This document shows, one piece after another, positions 1 through 10,445 of a stretch of DNA of 64,000 nt. The stretch spans positions 86,796,001 to 86,860,000 of the forward strand of contig CM060835.1 of the NCBI GenBank assembly GCA_030762175.1, in the 5' to 3' direction. Numbering within the stretch: the first letter of the stretch is position 1; each line of letters begins with the position of its first letter. Origin of the DNA: Metallyticus violacea. Its lineage: Eukaryota; Arthropoda; Insecta; Mantodea; Metallyticidae. The position numbers and the translations under genes were made by a program. Under the pieces are notes generated by a model. It was not told the DNA's origin. It saw only the letters and a list, made by a program, of their open reading frames with translations, and searched no databases.

Positions 1-560
1 GTCTTTGTGACCATTTCACAGACTCACAGAATACTCTAGAAACTAAACTATATATAACATTCTACAGGTGCATTTAAACATATTCATTTTCCTCAAGAAT
101 CTCAAAAACAAATAATTAAGTTCATGCCTCAGCATTGTTTAATATTGTATTACCAGAGGTATAGTCATAAAAAAATGTATCAGGTTGCTTCGCAAATACC
201 TCATCATCGTCATTGTAATTGTTATTTATAGACGTAGTAGTGCCACTGATTTTTTCTTATAAATATTACTAATCCATAATTATCAAATACAAACTAAGAA
301 AATAATGGCAGATCAAACTATTATGTACACATATCTAATCAAAAGTGTTTCCATATCTCCCTCTCTTCCCACTTTCTGTTGATTGCCATGATGAGTGATC
401 ATCTGCTGAGCGATGATGTAATAATTTAACCTAACATGAGGACAGTGTTCCGTCTAGAAACCGGTGGTCCATTGAGTTTTATGAACATCACAGATAAAAT
501 ATTGCTTATTAACAGTTTTGTTCTAAGATCATCAAGGGTTGTGCTCATAGTAAGAAATCA
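1..560. other. AT-rich sequence, no gene recognised
   Basis: No open frame, RNA gene or repeat that I recognise. It presumably lies in the intron following the AFG1L exon at 3,011-3,430, because that gene runs leftward on the minus strand and its next exons are not seen before the window edge. Confidence 0.4.
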
Positions 561-639
561 CATTCAACACCAAAAAAATTAATTTAAAAATTTACGCGGA
601 AAACAAATAGGTAAAAATAAAAATATCAACGAGAAACCT

Positions 640-2560
640 AACCTTGAAATAGTTAATCTCTCCAAAGAAAAACTGAATAAGGATGAAACAAAACTATTAA
701 ATAACGGCATCAATACATGTGTCAATTTCTCATCAAACATTGACGAATATATTACAGATATCGAATTAACTATTGAGAAATTAAACACCATAGATAAAAA
801 TTATATTAGGAAAATGTCTTCAGGAATATTACAAGAAATTAAAAATCATAGCCAAATCCCCAAATCATACCAAAAAACCATAAAATCATTAAATAAAAAA
901 GAAGTCATATATACAAAAGCAGATAAGGAAAACCAAATTGTAATCCTAGACAAAGAAGATTACCAACATAGAATGCTAGAGTTACTAAACAATAAGGAGT
1001 TCATTGAAGTGGAAAAAAAATCCCCTACACAAATGCAAGAAATCAATAGAAGACATATTAAAAGGAAATAGCTTACTCACAAATTCAGATGTTTACAAAA
1101 TCAAAATACCTAATCCATCAATAGCTAAAATAATAGGATTACCAAAAATACACAAGCCAGGAAAAGACATGAGACCAATAATTAACAATATCAATACCCC
1201 ATGTTACCTCCTAGCCAAATGGTTAACTACGCGATTTAATACATTTCCCAAATTCCCAAGTCTAAGTATAAAAAACTCATTCGATCTTATAAACAAAATC
1301 AAAGATAATAAACTAAACTCAAATGATATCATGGTTTCCTTTGATGTAAAAGCATTGTTTCCAAGCATTCCAAAAGAGAAAACCCTGAATTTGTTAAAAA
1401 AATGGCTACTATCTATCAACATTGCAGAAACACACACAAAAGAATATGTAAAACTCACAGAACTATGTTTAAACCAAACCTACTTCACTTGAAGGAAAGT
1501 TTTATAAACAAAAATCAGGTTTAATGATGGGTAGTCCACTATCTCCTTTTTTGGCTGATCTGTTCATGAGCTATTTTGAAACACATATAATGAAAGCCTT
1601 CCCATACATATTCAAAACATGGTACAGATATGTTGATGATGTGTTTGCCATTGTAGAAGATAGATTCATAGAAGATTCATTGAAACTGTTGAACTTGCAA
1701 GAAAAAACCATAAAATTCACTATGGAAACCGAGGTTAATAATACTTTACCTTTTCTGGACCTAAGGATAATAAAAAGGAATAAAAATATAGAATTTGGTA
1801 TATACAGAAAGGACACACATACCGACAATTACATAAAAGCAAAAGGTTTCAACCCCAGACCCCACAAGGAAGCAGCATTCAATAGTATGACATATAGGCT
1901 AGTTAATACACCACTCAGTAAAGAAGAATACAGGAAAGAATATGCACATATAATACACACAGCAGAAATAAATGGATTTAACAAACAAATGGTAGATAAA
2001 AAAATAAAAAGATTTAAAAATAAAAAGGAAATTAAACTAATCACCACACTCAGTTCTTCACTTAAAGAAAATACCTATCAAAAATTCACATATCACCCTT
2101 ATGTTAACCATAAATTCCAAAAAATTTTCAAAAAGTACAACATTACTCTAGCACCAATAAACAGATATAGTGTTGGTAAACTATTAAATCTAAATAAAAT
2201 TAAACAAAAAAAGAAGAAAGAAGAACATTCAGGTATATATAGAATTAATTGCAAGGATTGTGAGAAAATATACATAGGAAAAACAAAGAGAAATCTGGGG
2301 ATAAGATTAAAGGAACACTGGAGAAATATTAGACACAAACAAGTAGAAAAATCAGCAGTGGCTGCACATTTTTGGAATGAGAATCATGAAATAGAGAAGG
2401 ACATAACATTACTAAAAACAATTCAACATCCGAAAGAACTTAATATATGGGAAAAAATTTACATAAAAAATATGAATACAAACTTATGAATTTTGATATA
2501 CCGGAAGCAGACAACATATTGTTTAAGTTCATTAACAGACCACCAGAGCAAGCATAGTAA
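640..2560 (+). pseudogene. PLE1 reverse transcriptase / GIY-YIG endonuclease, frameshifted
   Basis: Three frames carry one protein: 640-1,071, 1,004-1,492 and 1,524-2,489, with the last part (to the stop near 2,560) shifted again. The RT shows LPKIHKPGKDMRPI, SFDVKALFPSIP, MMGSPLSPFLADLFM and the catalytic YVDD (1,629-1,640). The C-terminal endonuclease shows GIYRINC...KIYIGKTKRN, followed by RLKEH and a conserved Asn (HFWNENHE). The N-terminal part (IVNLSKEKL...ETKLLNNG) matches the equivalent part of the PLE at 56,065-56,259. At least three frameshifts mean it cannot make a full protein, but the catalytic motifs are intact, so decay looks fairly recent. Confidence 0.92.
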
Positions 2561-2603
2561 CATACATACTTTGCTGAAATTGGCTCCTCAGTCGTCGTTT
2601 TGG

Positions 2604-2634
2604 TTGACAATGTGAGGAATGTACCTCACGAAAC
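2604..2634 (+). ncRNA. Degenerate hammerhead-ribozyme-like motif in PLE1 3' tail
   Basis: TTGACAA (consensus CTGANGA) is followed by a perfect 6-bp stem, GTGAGG/CCTCAC, with loop AATGTA (2,612-2,629), and then GAAAC. A CATG directly after GAAA can pair with a CATG about 60 nt downstream, near 2,700, as a stem III would. Hammerhead motifs are known in PLEs. Here two core positions differ from consensus, so self-cleavage is doubtful. Equivalent motifs lie in the PLEs at 12,078-12,102, 29,836-29,865 and 53,828-53,862. Confidence 0.5.
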
Positions 2635-3010
2635 ATGTACCAAAATTACTTTTATAAGTGTGTTTGTGAAACTTAAAGAGAGTTTTAATGTGACGACATG
2701 ATTTTTAGTGTTTTACTTTAAATCAAAATAAAATGCTAGGTAGTTTTAAAATTTATTTTCTAATTCACTGATTGATATCATTTAATGTCTTGTAGACTAT
2801 GGGTATCAGAATGGGATTTTAAAAGCATTTTTCTTTGTAAAACTGGAGAAATATGGAGACACATTTTTCCAATGTTTTTCCTATACTTGAGAAGAGAAGG
2901 GTATGCACACTAACTTTAGATGCCATTAAGATAAAATATAATTCACAGAGTCTATGACTGCTGAAAAAGTGTTAAATTAAGATCTAAAAAATTAAAAAAT
3001 ATAAACTCAC

Positions 3011-3430
3011 CTCACAGCAACTATAAAACAAATCCATAAGCATGGTCTTTCCACCTCCAACAGCTCCATGAATATAAATTCCTTTAGGCACTTTTCTAGC
3101 TTCTCTTTTGAACAAACGACCTAATAAGCTTTCTTCTACAGGTCTGTAGTCCTGAATGTCATTATAAACCCTTTGCAAGCTTATTGATATATTTTTCTGG
3201 TATTCATCTGCCATCAAATCTCCATTTGCAATTTTGTCATGCAGTGCCTCTACAGGACCTCTGTTATCATATGTGCCAATTTCTTCAAAGGGTTTAGTCT
3301 TTAAAGAGTACTGTGTACTGTACCCATATTTTTGTAATGCTGAAGAACTTGAGCAAAGAAAAGCATATCTTTTGTAGTGTTTGATATTTCCATTCAGAAT
3401 TAATAAAACTATTCCTTTTGCAAACACCAT
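3011..3430 (-). CDS. AFG1L: AFG1-like mitochondrial ATPase, N-terminal coding exon
   Basis: This 140-codon segment ends in a strong splice donor (minus-strand GAG|GTGAGT, intron begins at 3,010). It has the start of the AFG1/LACE1 AAA-type ATPase: a GPVEALHDKIANGDL region, then VPKGIYIHGAVGGGKTMLMD with the Walker A motif GAVGGGKT, then DLFYSCCE at the donor. AFG1L is a mitochondrial inner-membrane ATPase involved in turnover of nuclear-encoded respiratory-chain subunits. The first 40 residues are mainly hydrophobic and basic and could be the targeting region. A possible acceptor (TTTTTGTAG) lies at 3,459-3,467, so the true start may be this ATG or further upstream. The donor is phase 0. Walker B and the rest must lie left of the window. 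A PLE occupies the following intron. Confidence 0.85.
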
Positions 3431-3834
3431 TCTTCTATCAAATTTCCTCTTTCCTATGCTACAAAAAGAAAATATTACTGTAATGGAAAAGTACAGAAAA
3501 ATCTAAATATTTACAGAGTTAGAATGTATTAAATATGCTCACACTAAGTGCACTACTTATACAATGAACATATTAAATAAATTCTAATATGATATATTAC
3601 CATTCCATTATCTATAGTTTTCTAAGTGCAATTTAAATACTTATGGAATTACTTATTATATGCTCTCTTTGGTAAAGCAAAAGCCTGAGAAAAAGCTAAT
3701 TTAATGGCATTATTAGTTATAAATTATTAGTTTAATATTTTCTTTTACTTCTGTTTTTATAAGAAGATTAAGTTTAAAAATGCAGAATCTCAAATTGTGG
3801 ATTTGGCCTTAATAATAATATCAGTGTGTTTATT

Positions 3835-4378
3835 TCTGTGAAGTCGCTTTCATTAAACTTGGACAAAACAAAGTTTATTTACTTTAGAACTAAAAACAAG
3901 CAGTTATCAGAATAATTACTAGTTACACCAATTCAGCATAAGAAAAGTTTCTGACACCAAATTTGGGCAAGAAATTGAAGAAGAGAAAGGATTACATTGT
4001 AAGAAACACATAGGAACTACAGTTCAAAAGCTGAGTTCTGGCTTTGAAAAGTTTGAATGGGCTTGTAAACCAAAATGCATTAAGATTAGTGTCTTATACA
4101 TATTTTAATTCCCTCTTGGAGGTAATTCTATCCAGAATAAAAAAGTGTTTATCTTACAAAAAAGAGTGATAAGAATCCTCTGTGATGTTGGTTCAACACA
4201 ATCATGTACACCATTATTTATGAAGCTCAGTATTTCTACTTTTGCTGGAGAGCATATATATTCCCTCCTGAGCTTTGTTGTTGACAATTTTGATAATATT
4301 AAGTTAATCTATCATGATTACAATATTAGGTATGCTACTGATTGGAATACACAGGGCAGTTATTACTCAGCAGTGTAA
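3835..4378 (+). pseudogene. LINE ORF2 C-terminal fragment (CR1-like)
   Basis: Degenerate RT C-terminal region. LSLNLDKTKFIYF at the left corresponds to the NKLSLNLDKTNVMKF of the CR1-like element at 43,683-44,813. LQKRVIRILCDVGSTQSC...LF at 4,150-4,290 corresponds to its LLQKKVIQIIAGTHSRHSC. Frames shift between the two parts and no ends are visible. It is a 5'-truncated, old insertion upstream of AFG1L. Confidence 0.75.
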
Positions 4379-5960
4379 GTATATAAGTCTTCCATCTTCC
4401 CTGAAATTGCTATGTAATTCTCAGAAGCATGAACCTTACTAGAAAAATACTCAAACTTTTTATAATATAGATGACTATTTTAATTACAGCACAGCATAAC
4501 TAATAAACTTATCATATTATTCAACTACTTAGGTTAGCATAGCTAAATGTGGTGGAAAGCCTTTTATTAAGTACTAGGTGATGGCTATAAAGCTGTATGG
4601 CATGCTTATTATACAATGCTATAAATGGTGATGGTTTTTTATCATATTCACATGTCATGTTATGAACATTTCATTGTATGACGTGTTCAATATCCATGGA
4701 TATTGCTCTCCATGCAATCTAAAGAACAAGAACATCAATAAAAAATGTTAATGTCAGAAGTTGTCAAAAAAATAATAAAAAAGTATTCAAACTGTAACAG
4801 ATTAGTACACAGGAAGCCACTGTGATTAAGTCATGGAATATAAGGTTTTATTCAGTTTTAGCAGGTTTAAAATAAAATGTATTTTTATACAACAAGTACT
4901 ACAATTAAAAAAAATTGCTAATATTGCTATTGTGAATGCAAAATGGATAATAAACTTTTATATGTTTTTGGCATATCTATCACAAAAGGCATTTTCATTC
5001 CTGTGCAAATAAGCATACACCAATATTTGGCATTGCTATTTAATGCTAACCCAAAGCTCTGTCATTCTGTATTTGTGTATAAGTTAAATAGTTTCTTCGT
5101 TTCATTTTTAAAAATAATTTTAAATGTTAATAACAATACAAAAAAAATATATATATGGTTTCAAAACATCATAGTCAGTCTTTGTTGTATTCATTCCATA
5201 ATTTTTGTTAGTCCTTACCACCAAAATATGCACACAAAAAAATAAATAAATAACAGCATGAATCCAACAATGGCTCTGCTTCCAAGTTATCTGCTTGCAC
5301 CATGCAAATTTTAAACATTTTAATATAAACAACTCCCAGATTAAAATCAACACAAACATAAGTATTTTCCCATGCAAAAATAATTTTTTTATCTTTACTG
5401 TGCTGGATAAACGAATTATATTTTAATCAAAGATGTTTTGCTCAACATAAATTATCAGTATTCAAACATGCCTTAATTTAATTATTTTCCTGGACTTTTA
5501 AACTAGAAGGTCTTTCTTATATTTCATCTGTGACTTTCATTTAGTATTAAAATATACCAAGACATGCATAGGAGAAAAAAAAATGTTTGAATATACAGAC
5601 CAATTTGCTGAATAGTGTATTATATACATTGTTTGCAAGGCTTGCTTAGTTATACAGTAGACATTTGGGCACAGCCCTCTATTTACTATGTCATTTTGAT
5701 TCACTCTTTAATGAATAACTTTTGTATTACAAAGAACTTAGTTATATACATGTTTGTACTGTAGGCCTAACCTACCAATCTTTTAACGTTAAGTTTCTAT
5801 TGCTAGTTTCTGAGTAAGTAAACAATTGTGCTTGTCATCAACTCCTCCTATAATATACTGAAAATAGATTTATGCAAAATTAAAAGCTTTACCTTAGTTT
5901 CAGGTGTAAAATGTTATTCAAAAACAGTTGTAAAGGTTAAATCATAAAATGCACAAAACA
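4379..5960. other. AT-rich, no gene recognised
   Basis: Short open frames only, none with protein-like composition or splice signals. No repeat shared with the rest of the window was noticed. Confidence 0.4.
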
Positions 5961-5989
5961 CTAGCAATGGTTGATTGCTCTGTTACTTC

Positions 5990-6700
5990 TATCTTTAGGG
6001 TACTTATACGCTGGGATTTCATTCCTTCTACGCACTGTGGTCATCTGCCACAACTTACTCAACTTAATCTCTCATTCCCCATCCTTAGCAGACGACGAGA
6101 GTAGAGGTCACGTTGATGAGCAGTGCCAACCTCTCTCTCTAGATACAAAGCTCATGCTGCTCCATGCCTCCACCAGTAGCGTTATATTACTACTACTGTC
6201 ACTTGTGTATTTTGAATATCAAAAATGTTTACACTCCAAGGTTATTGCGCAAGCGCAAGTCATTGTACGATAATACTTGTCTGTTATCAATGTGAGAGAT
6301 GATGTTTCATGGTGTCGAAAAGGGCAGAATTAACCTAAAATATGGAATTCTGTTCCTCAGATATTGTTGCGCATTAGAGACTTAGATCAGATCTCTGTAA
6401 CACCTGAAAGTAGCTGAATGTACAATGGGTACATATTGGGGGACATGACATGGAGTTAGGCCCATTGATAAATAAACATTAGAGCATATTACTATTCATG
6501 AAGCATCCGGCTACCAGTGCATAAAAAAGTGTATAAAACCGAGGCAACCAATAAAATCAAATAATGGTAATACGTATTACAGTGCGAGCCTGTGGATTGT
6601 CCCGTATACACTAATGCGAAAGGTAAATTGTTTTGCGCTGAAGGATTACTGCTGATTGCTGAATGTTCAGTTACACAATTACAGTTTAAGTGCGCTTGAG
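5990..6700. promoter_or_regulatory. CpG-rich, promoter-like stretch between AFG1L and the LicD-type gene
   Basis: About twenty CpG dinucleotides occur in 700 bp, far above the AT-rich neighbourhood. The palindromic TTGCGCAAGCGCAAG at about 6,245-6,259 resembles an NRF-1 type site, which is common in promoters of nuclear genes for mitochondrial proteins. The stretch lies between AFG1L (minus) and the LicD-type gene (plus), which are divergently oriented, so a shared bidirectional promoter is plausible. No transcription start was identified. An open frame at 5,971-6,273 starts with a hydrophobic stretch but shows no family signature, so I do not call it a gene. Confidence 0.4.
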
Positions 6701-7121
6701 CACAGAAATTGAAATTATATCAGATAAAATACAATAATAATTGAACAATACAATTAGGAAAAAAACAAAAAACAAGGCCCAAGCAAATGCAATGTTGTGA
6801 TTGAAGGTCCCAAGGCCTGTCCAGTTAAAAAAATGAAAGATAGTTATTAAAATCATATTTATATAGTAAGAAAACGAAATTAAAATCACATTTAAAATGT
6901 AAAAAAACGGGGGGCAAATGTGCATATGCATACACATTTTTTGTTCAAAAAATACAAAAAATATTACATTTAAACTTTTAGTACCATCATGTTAGGATGT
7001 ATGTTGAAGTACTCAATCCTGCTGATATATTTAATGTAAATAAGTACCAATAGCATTTTTATAATTTAAAAATGAAAAGTTATGTTGGTCTGATATACAT
7101 TTGCCTATCAACTTCAGTCAT

Positions 7122-7280
7122 TTGGCCCTGTGTTGTAGATTTATGGCAAGTAAAAGAACCTCAAGCCTGAAAGAAGAAACCTCTGATCAAAATGTATCAG
7201 CCATTTCACACTCTTGAGTTGAATGGGACACTGATGACCTGAGATGTTAAAGAGCATAAATAAATCAAATAAACAAAATA
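7122..7280 (+). mobile_element. SINE-2 fragment (3' part)
   Basis: Matches the 3' half of the SINE at 51,890-52,170. Shared blocks include AAAGAACCTCAAGCCTGAAA, then GAGTTGAATGGGAC, CTGATGACCTGA and TGTTAAAGAGC, ending in an ATAAATAAATCAA-type tail. The tRNA-like head is missing, so this copy is 5' truncated. Confidence 0.8.
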
Positions 7281-7920
7281 ATAGTTTCAATCAATAACTT
7301 GAGAGTGGAGGAAAAATTCTTGTTAGACCCAGCAATTTTGAGCTTGCTCATTGTCTTACACATATAATAGTAAAAACTAAATTGCTTGAATGAGCAGTAT
7401 AATATAATTCAATGGATTAAGAATTATCCCTAATTAGATCCATAAGCTATTGCTTAGCTGTGTTGTATATTCTATAATAACATCAGCAATAATATTTTAG
7501 TAATCAGTGAACATTACCTATGAATACTATTGAAGTACTTATTTTACACTTTAGCCCTGGCCATCAGTAGAAGCAATACTTCATAAAAGTATTATAGAAG
7601 CAAAACATGTATTTTACTAGAAATCATATACTTAACATTATTTTCATTGAGCAATCTTGAAGACAGTTTATATATTTACCAGGAGCATCCCAGTAGTTGT
7701 GCATTAAATTATGTAAATATGAACGTAATGAAGTTTTTGGGATATTATACATACCTAGGCTGTCATATTCAGTTTTATATGCTAGACCCCCCTTATAAAT
7801 GTGCCTGCAGTTTATTACATATACATAAGTTTGAATTCTATGTATCATGAATTAGTGATAATTGACAACGAAAAGCATTGAAATTAGACCATTACCTATG
7901 TCAGGTGCACAATCTATAAC
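7281..7920. other. No gene recognised
   Basis: AT-rich sequence upstream of the LicD-type first coding exon. It may contain 5' intron or promoter sequence, but no specific signal is visible. Confidence 0.4.
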
Positions 7921-7934
7921 AAAATTATTGCAGA

Positions 7935-8030
7935 TTTAAACAGCTGGGATTTTCACAGTGAAATATAGTATAATATAACAAATTATTTATGAGGGAATTA
8001 CTGAAATTTCACTAATTTTGTGTTATAAAA
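7935..8030 (-). repeat. Fragment of the 20.8-kb MITE family
   Basis: TTTTCACAGTGAAATATAGT...ATATAACAAATTATT...GGGAATTACTGAAATTTCACTAATTTTGT matches, in reverse orientation, the right end of the inverted-repeat element at 20,845-21,132 together with about 40 bp beyond it. The match beyond the inverted repeat suggests the full element is longer than the 287 bp bounded by the arms. Confidence 0.6.
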
Positions 8031-8247
8031 TTATTGCATTTTCTTGTTGTAAAGCCAGTCCAGCTTGGAAATATACCATGAGTGACTGTGAATTAAGTCT
8101 AGAAACTGCCATATATTTTTATGATTAGTAAATAAATTCTTAAAATTTACTCTGTTTTGACCATTGCATTAATAGCAGAGAATGCCATCATAGTATTTAA
8201 AAAGATATTTTCTTATTTGACTAGAAATAATAATTTTGACACTCAGG

Positions 8248-8405
8248 ATGAGAATAACACTAAGTCGTGTGCTGTCAGCAGTGTGTATAACAGCTGTGCT
8301 TCTGTTGATGTGGACAGTTTTGCGCCAGAGCAACAGCAAGGCATTCACACAAACATGTCATCATCCTGAAAAATTTCAAGATAATCTGCATAAACTGGCC
8401 CACAG
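8248..8405 (+). CDS. LicD/fukutin-family protein, exon 1 (signal anchor)
   Basis: The frame MRITLSRVLSAVCITAVLLL... starts with a short basic tail and a hydrophobic span (about residues 8-25), then a polar stretch ending ...DNLHKLAHR at a donor (CACAG|GTAATG, GT at 8,406). It leaves two bases of a codon, and the exon at 16,510 supplies the third, so the join is in frame. The product would be a type II membrane protein of 220 residues with its LicD domain in the Golgi/ER lumen. LicD-domain proteins handle phosphocholine or sugar-phosphate transfer; the animal members fukutin and FKRP add ribitol phosphate to dystroglycan. Short animal members of this type are mostly uncharacterised. A likely acceptor (CTTATTTGACTAG, about 8,224) precedes the ATG, implying a non-coding 5' exon. 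Confidence 0.72.
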
Positions 8406-8635
8406 GTAATGAAACAGTGAGAAAATTTTATTACACAGTAAGGGATATTTACAACCATCCATTTGCAAGTTGACCACTTATAGTTCAACCCTCCTCATCA
8501 TTGCGAGCATCTGCACCTTGAACTCAATGGTATGACAACACTTCACCTTTTAATTGGGTACCACAAATATAATTAATTAACTCTGTAATCAGACCTCTTA
8601 CAGAAGATGCTGGAAGTGCTGCCCATTTTGCAAAC

Positions 8636-8929
8636 ACACTTTACATTATGTTAACGGAATTTCGGAATCCACACAGTGAAACTTTTGTTAATCTTGTTTT
8701 GATTTAAAGTAAAACACTAAAAATCATGTAGTCACATTAAAACTCTCTTAAGTTTCACAAACACACTTATAAAAGTAATTTTGGTACATGTTTCGTGAGG
8801 AATGTACCTCACGAAACATGTACCAAAATTACTTTTATAAGTGTGTTTGTGAAACTTAAGAGAGTTTTAATGTGACGACATGATTTTTAGTGTTTTACTT
8901 TAAATCAAAATAAGATTACACTTTACATT
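8636..8929. mobile_element. Fold-back element made of two inverted PLE 3' tails
   Basis: A near-perfect inverted repeat: arms 8,691-8,800 and 8,807-8,916 (110 bp each) around the 6-nt loop AATGTA. The right arm is the 3' tail of PLE1 (2,624-2,735) almost base for base; the left arm is its complement. The palindrome centre is exactly the hammerhead-like stem GTGAGG/CCTCAC. The unit is flanked by a 12-bp direct repeat ACACTTTACATT (8,636-8,647 and 8,918-8,929), which looks like a target duplication. It lies in intron 1 of the LicD-type gene. Confidence 0.85.
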
Positions 8930-9960
8930 GTATGAAACCATCAGTTACACTCATCAGTTATTCTGCAATAATTAACCTAATTAGGCCAGTTGTTCTTCCA
9001 GTATCATCTGTATGATGGGTGATAAAGAATTCATTTGTTCTATTTGAGTATCAAGTTTTAAAAAGATGAAGTGTTTAGTACCATAAATTTGCCAGATGAC
9101 GGGAAGTCATGCCAATAAATAATTGGCCATCTTGTGAATGAACGGTTTTTTATGTACCACACTATATTTTATGAATTTTAATTTAGATCATTTATAAATT
9201 AATAGTGAGTAGGCATGTATTACAGAAGGTAACCTCTTCAGTAAGCAAATCACATTGTTCAGTATTCCTCTTTTAATTCTTGCTAAAGATTGTAGGCACA
9301 ATTCATGCCATCATGTTTAGCTGAACTAATATACTTATACTAGACAGAACATAACTAGAGTTGCATAAACTCCATTTACACAGTTTTTCTGTAGTTTCCC
9401 CTTACTTTGTAATGATGAATATCAGGTAACTGTAGTGGAACCTCTTTTACCCATTGCAATTATGAATGGGATGGGCAGCACAGTTAATCAAAAAAATTGA
9501 AAAATCTGTAGTAAATTCATAAAGTACATATCGTAAATCAAGTGCACAGTTGAAATTACAGCTTTGTAATTTGAAGCTCATGCCATACTTCAAACACATT
9601 CCCATATTGCACTCTACATAGTGGTACACACACATTTATATTCATATATACTGCTTATTTATTTGCAATACATACAACACATTTTCTTTTAATTCCCATT
9701 GAAGGCATTTTGTATAAAACTTATAAGTATAGTCACTCTAACAGTAAAACAGGCATTGAATGATGTACATAAGTACGTTTTTGCAATTGTATGGAAGCTC
9801 TTGAGGTCATTTCTTTGAAAGCATGTGGGAAATTCTAAGAGTACAGAAAAACACCTTCCATCAGTTTCTGTACCTGGCAGTGGCTGTATTCCTACTTGCG
9901 ATCAGTTTTGTTTTTCTCCTGAGTGTTTTACCTATGGGCAAGTACACTGCTCATTAGCCA
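8930..9960. other. Intronic sequence, nothing recognised
   Basis: Part of intron 1 of the LicD-type gene. AT-rich, no coding or repeat signature found. Confidence 0.4.
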
Positions 9961-10049
9961 GTTAGTTGGCCAGCCAAGTTTCAGGGATTAGCAGGAGAAT
10001 GAAACTAAAAATACAATATACAAACCATTTCAAGAGATTGATTACTTAC

Positions 10050-10445
10050 CAATATTATCGAATGAAGTGTTCAAACTGCATTCATTCTCCACACATTTTT
10101 GATATCTCTTTAGGAAATTATTCATCACTTGCTGTAGTTCAAATTTAGAAATCTGGGCAATTTTCTGACAAATGTGTGAGTTCTGTATGGTGTGCAGGTT
10201 AATCTTGTACATGGCATTTTTTAATTTACCCCAGAGATAATAATCGCAGGCTGTTGGGACCAAGAGGGCCACAAATACCTATCTTGTGGAAACACATTGA
10301 GAATTGCTTTCATGAAATTATTAGCAGTATGCGTAGTGGCAGAGACTTGTTGAAAAAATGCATGATCAGGCTCCCTGTTGGTTAATTCTCCGAAAAAGGG
10401 ATTAGCATGGTATTCACATAAATAACAATCCACTGTGTGCTAAAA
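10050..10445 (-). pseudogene. Mariner-like transposase fragment (C-terminal half)
   Basis: Two minus-strand frames carry FFQQVSATTHTANNFMKAIL and CDYYLWGKLKNAMYKINLHT, followed by ...NNFLKRYQKCVENE. These match the end of a Tc1/mariner-type transposase: FQQDxAxxHTA with the second catalytic Asp replaced by Val, then (PDL)xxCDYYLWGxLK, then the C-terminal RCxxC-like region. A frameshift separates the parts near 10,270, and a stretch around the PDL motif is lost. No inverted ends were seen. It is an old, 5'-truncated copy in intron 1 of the LicD-type gene. Confidence 0.8.

Larger units (their letters stand above)
561..2740 (+). mobile_element. Penelope-like retroelement (PLE1), GIY-YIG type
   Basis: The element runs from an N-terminal coding part near 570 to a 3' tail ending about 2,740 in AT-rich sequence. 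The order is N-terminal region, reverse transcriptase, GIY-YIG endonuclease, stop at about 2,560, then a non-coding tail with a hairpin at 2,612-2,629. PLEs insert by target-primed reverse transcription using the GIY-YIG nuclease. The non-coding tail recurs almost exactly in the palindrome at 8,691-8,916, so the family has several copies nearby. It lies in an intron of AFG1L in antisense orientation. No convincing target duplication was found. Confidence 0.92.

Noticed and set aside
2575..2600. CTGAGGA on the minus strand as a second hammerhead core in PLE1
   Set aside because: No stem II followed by GAAA is found at the right distance.
5971..6273. 100-codon open frame with a hydrophobic start on the plus strand
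   Set aside because: No family signature, no convincing donor, and it lies in the CpG-rich stretch. Treated as chance.
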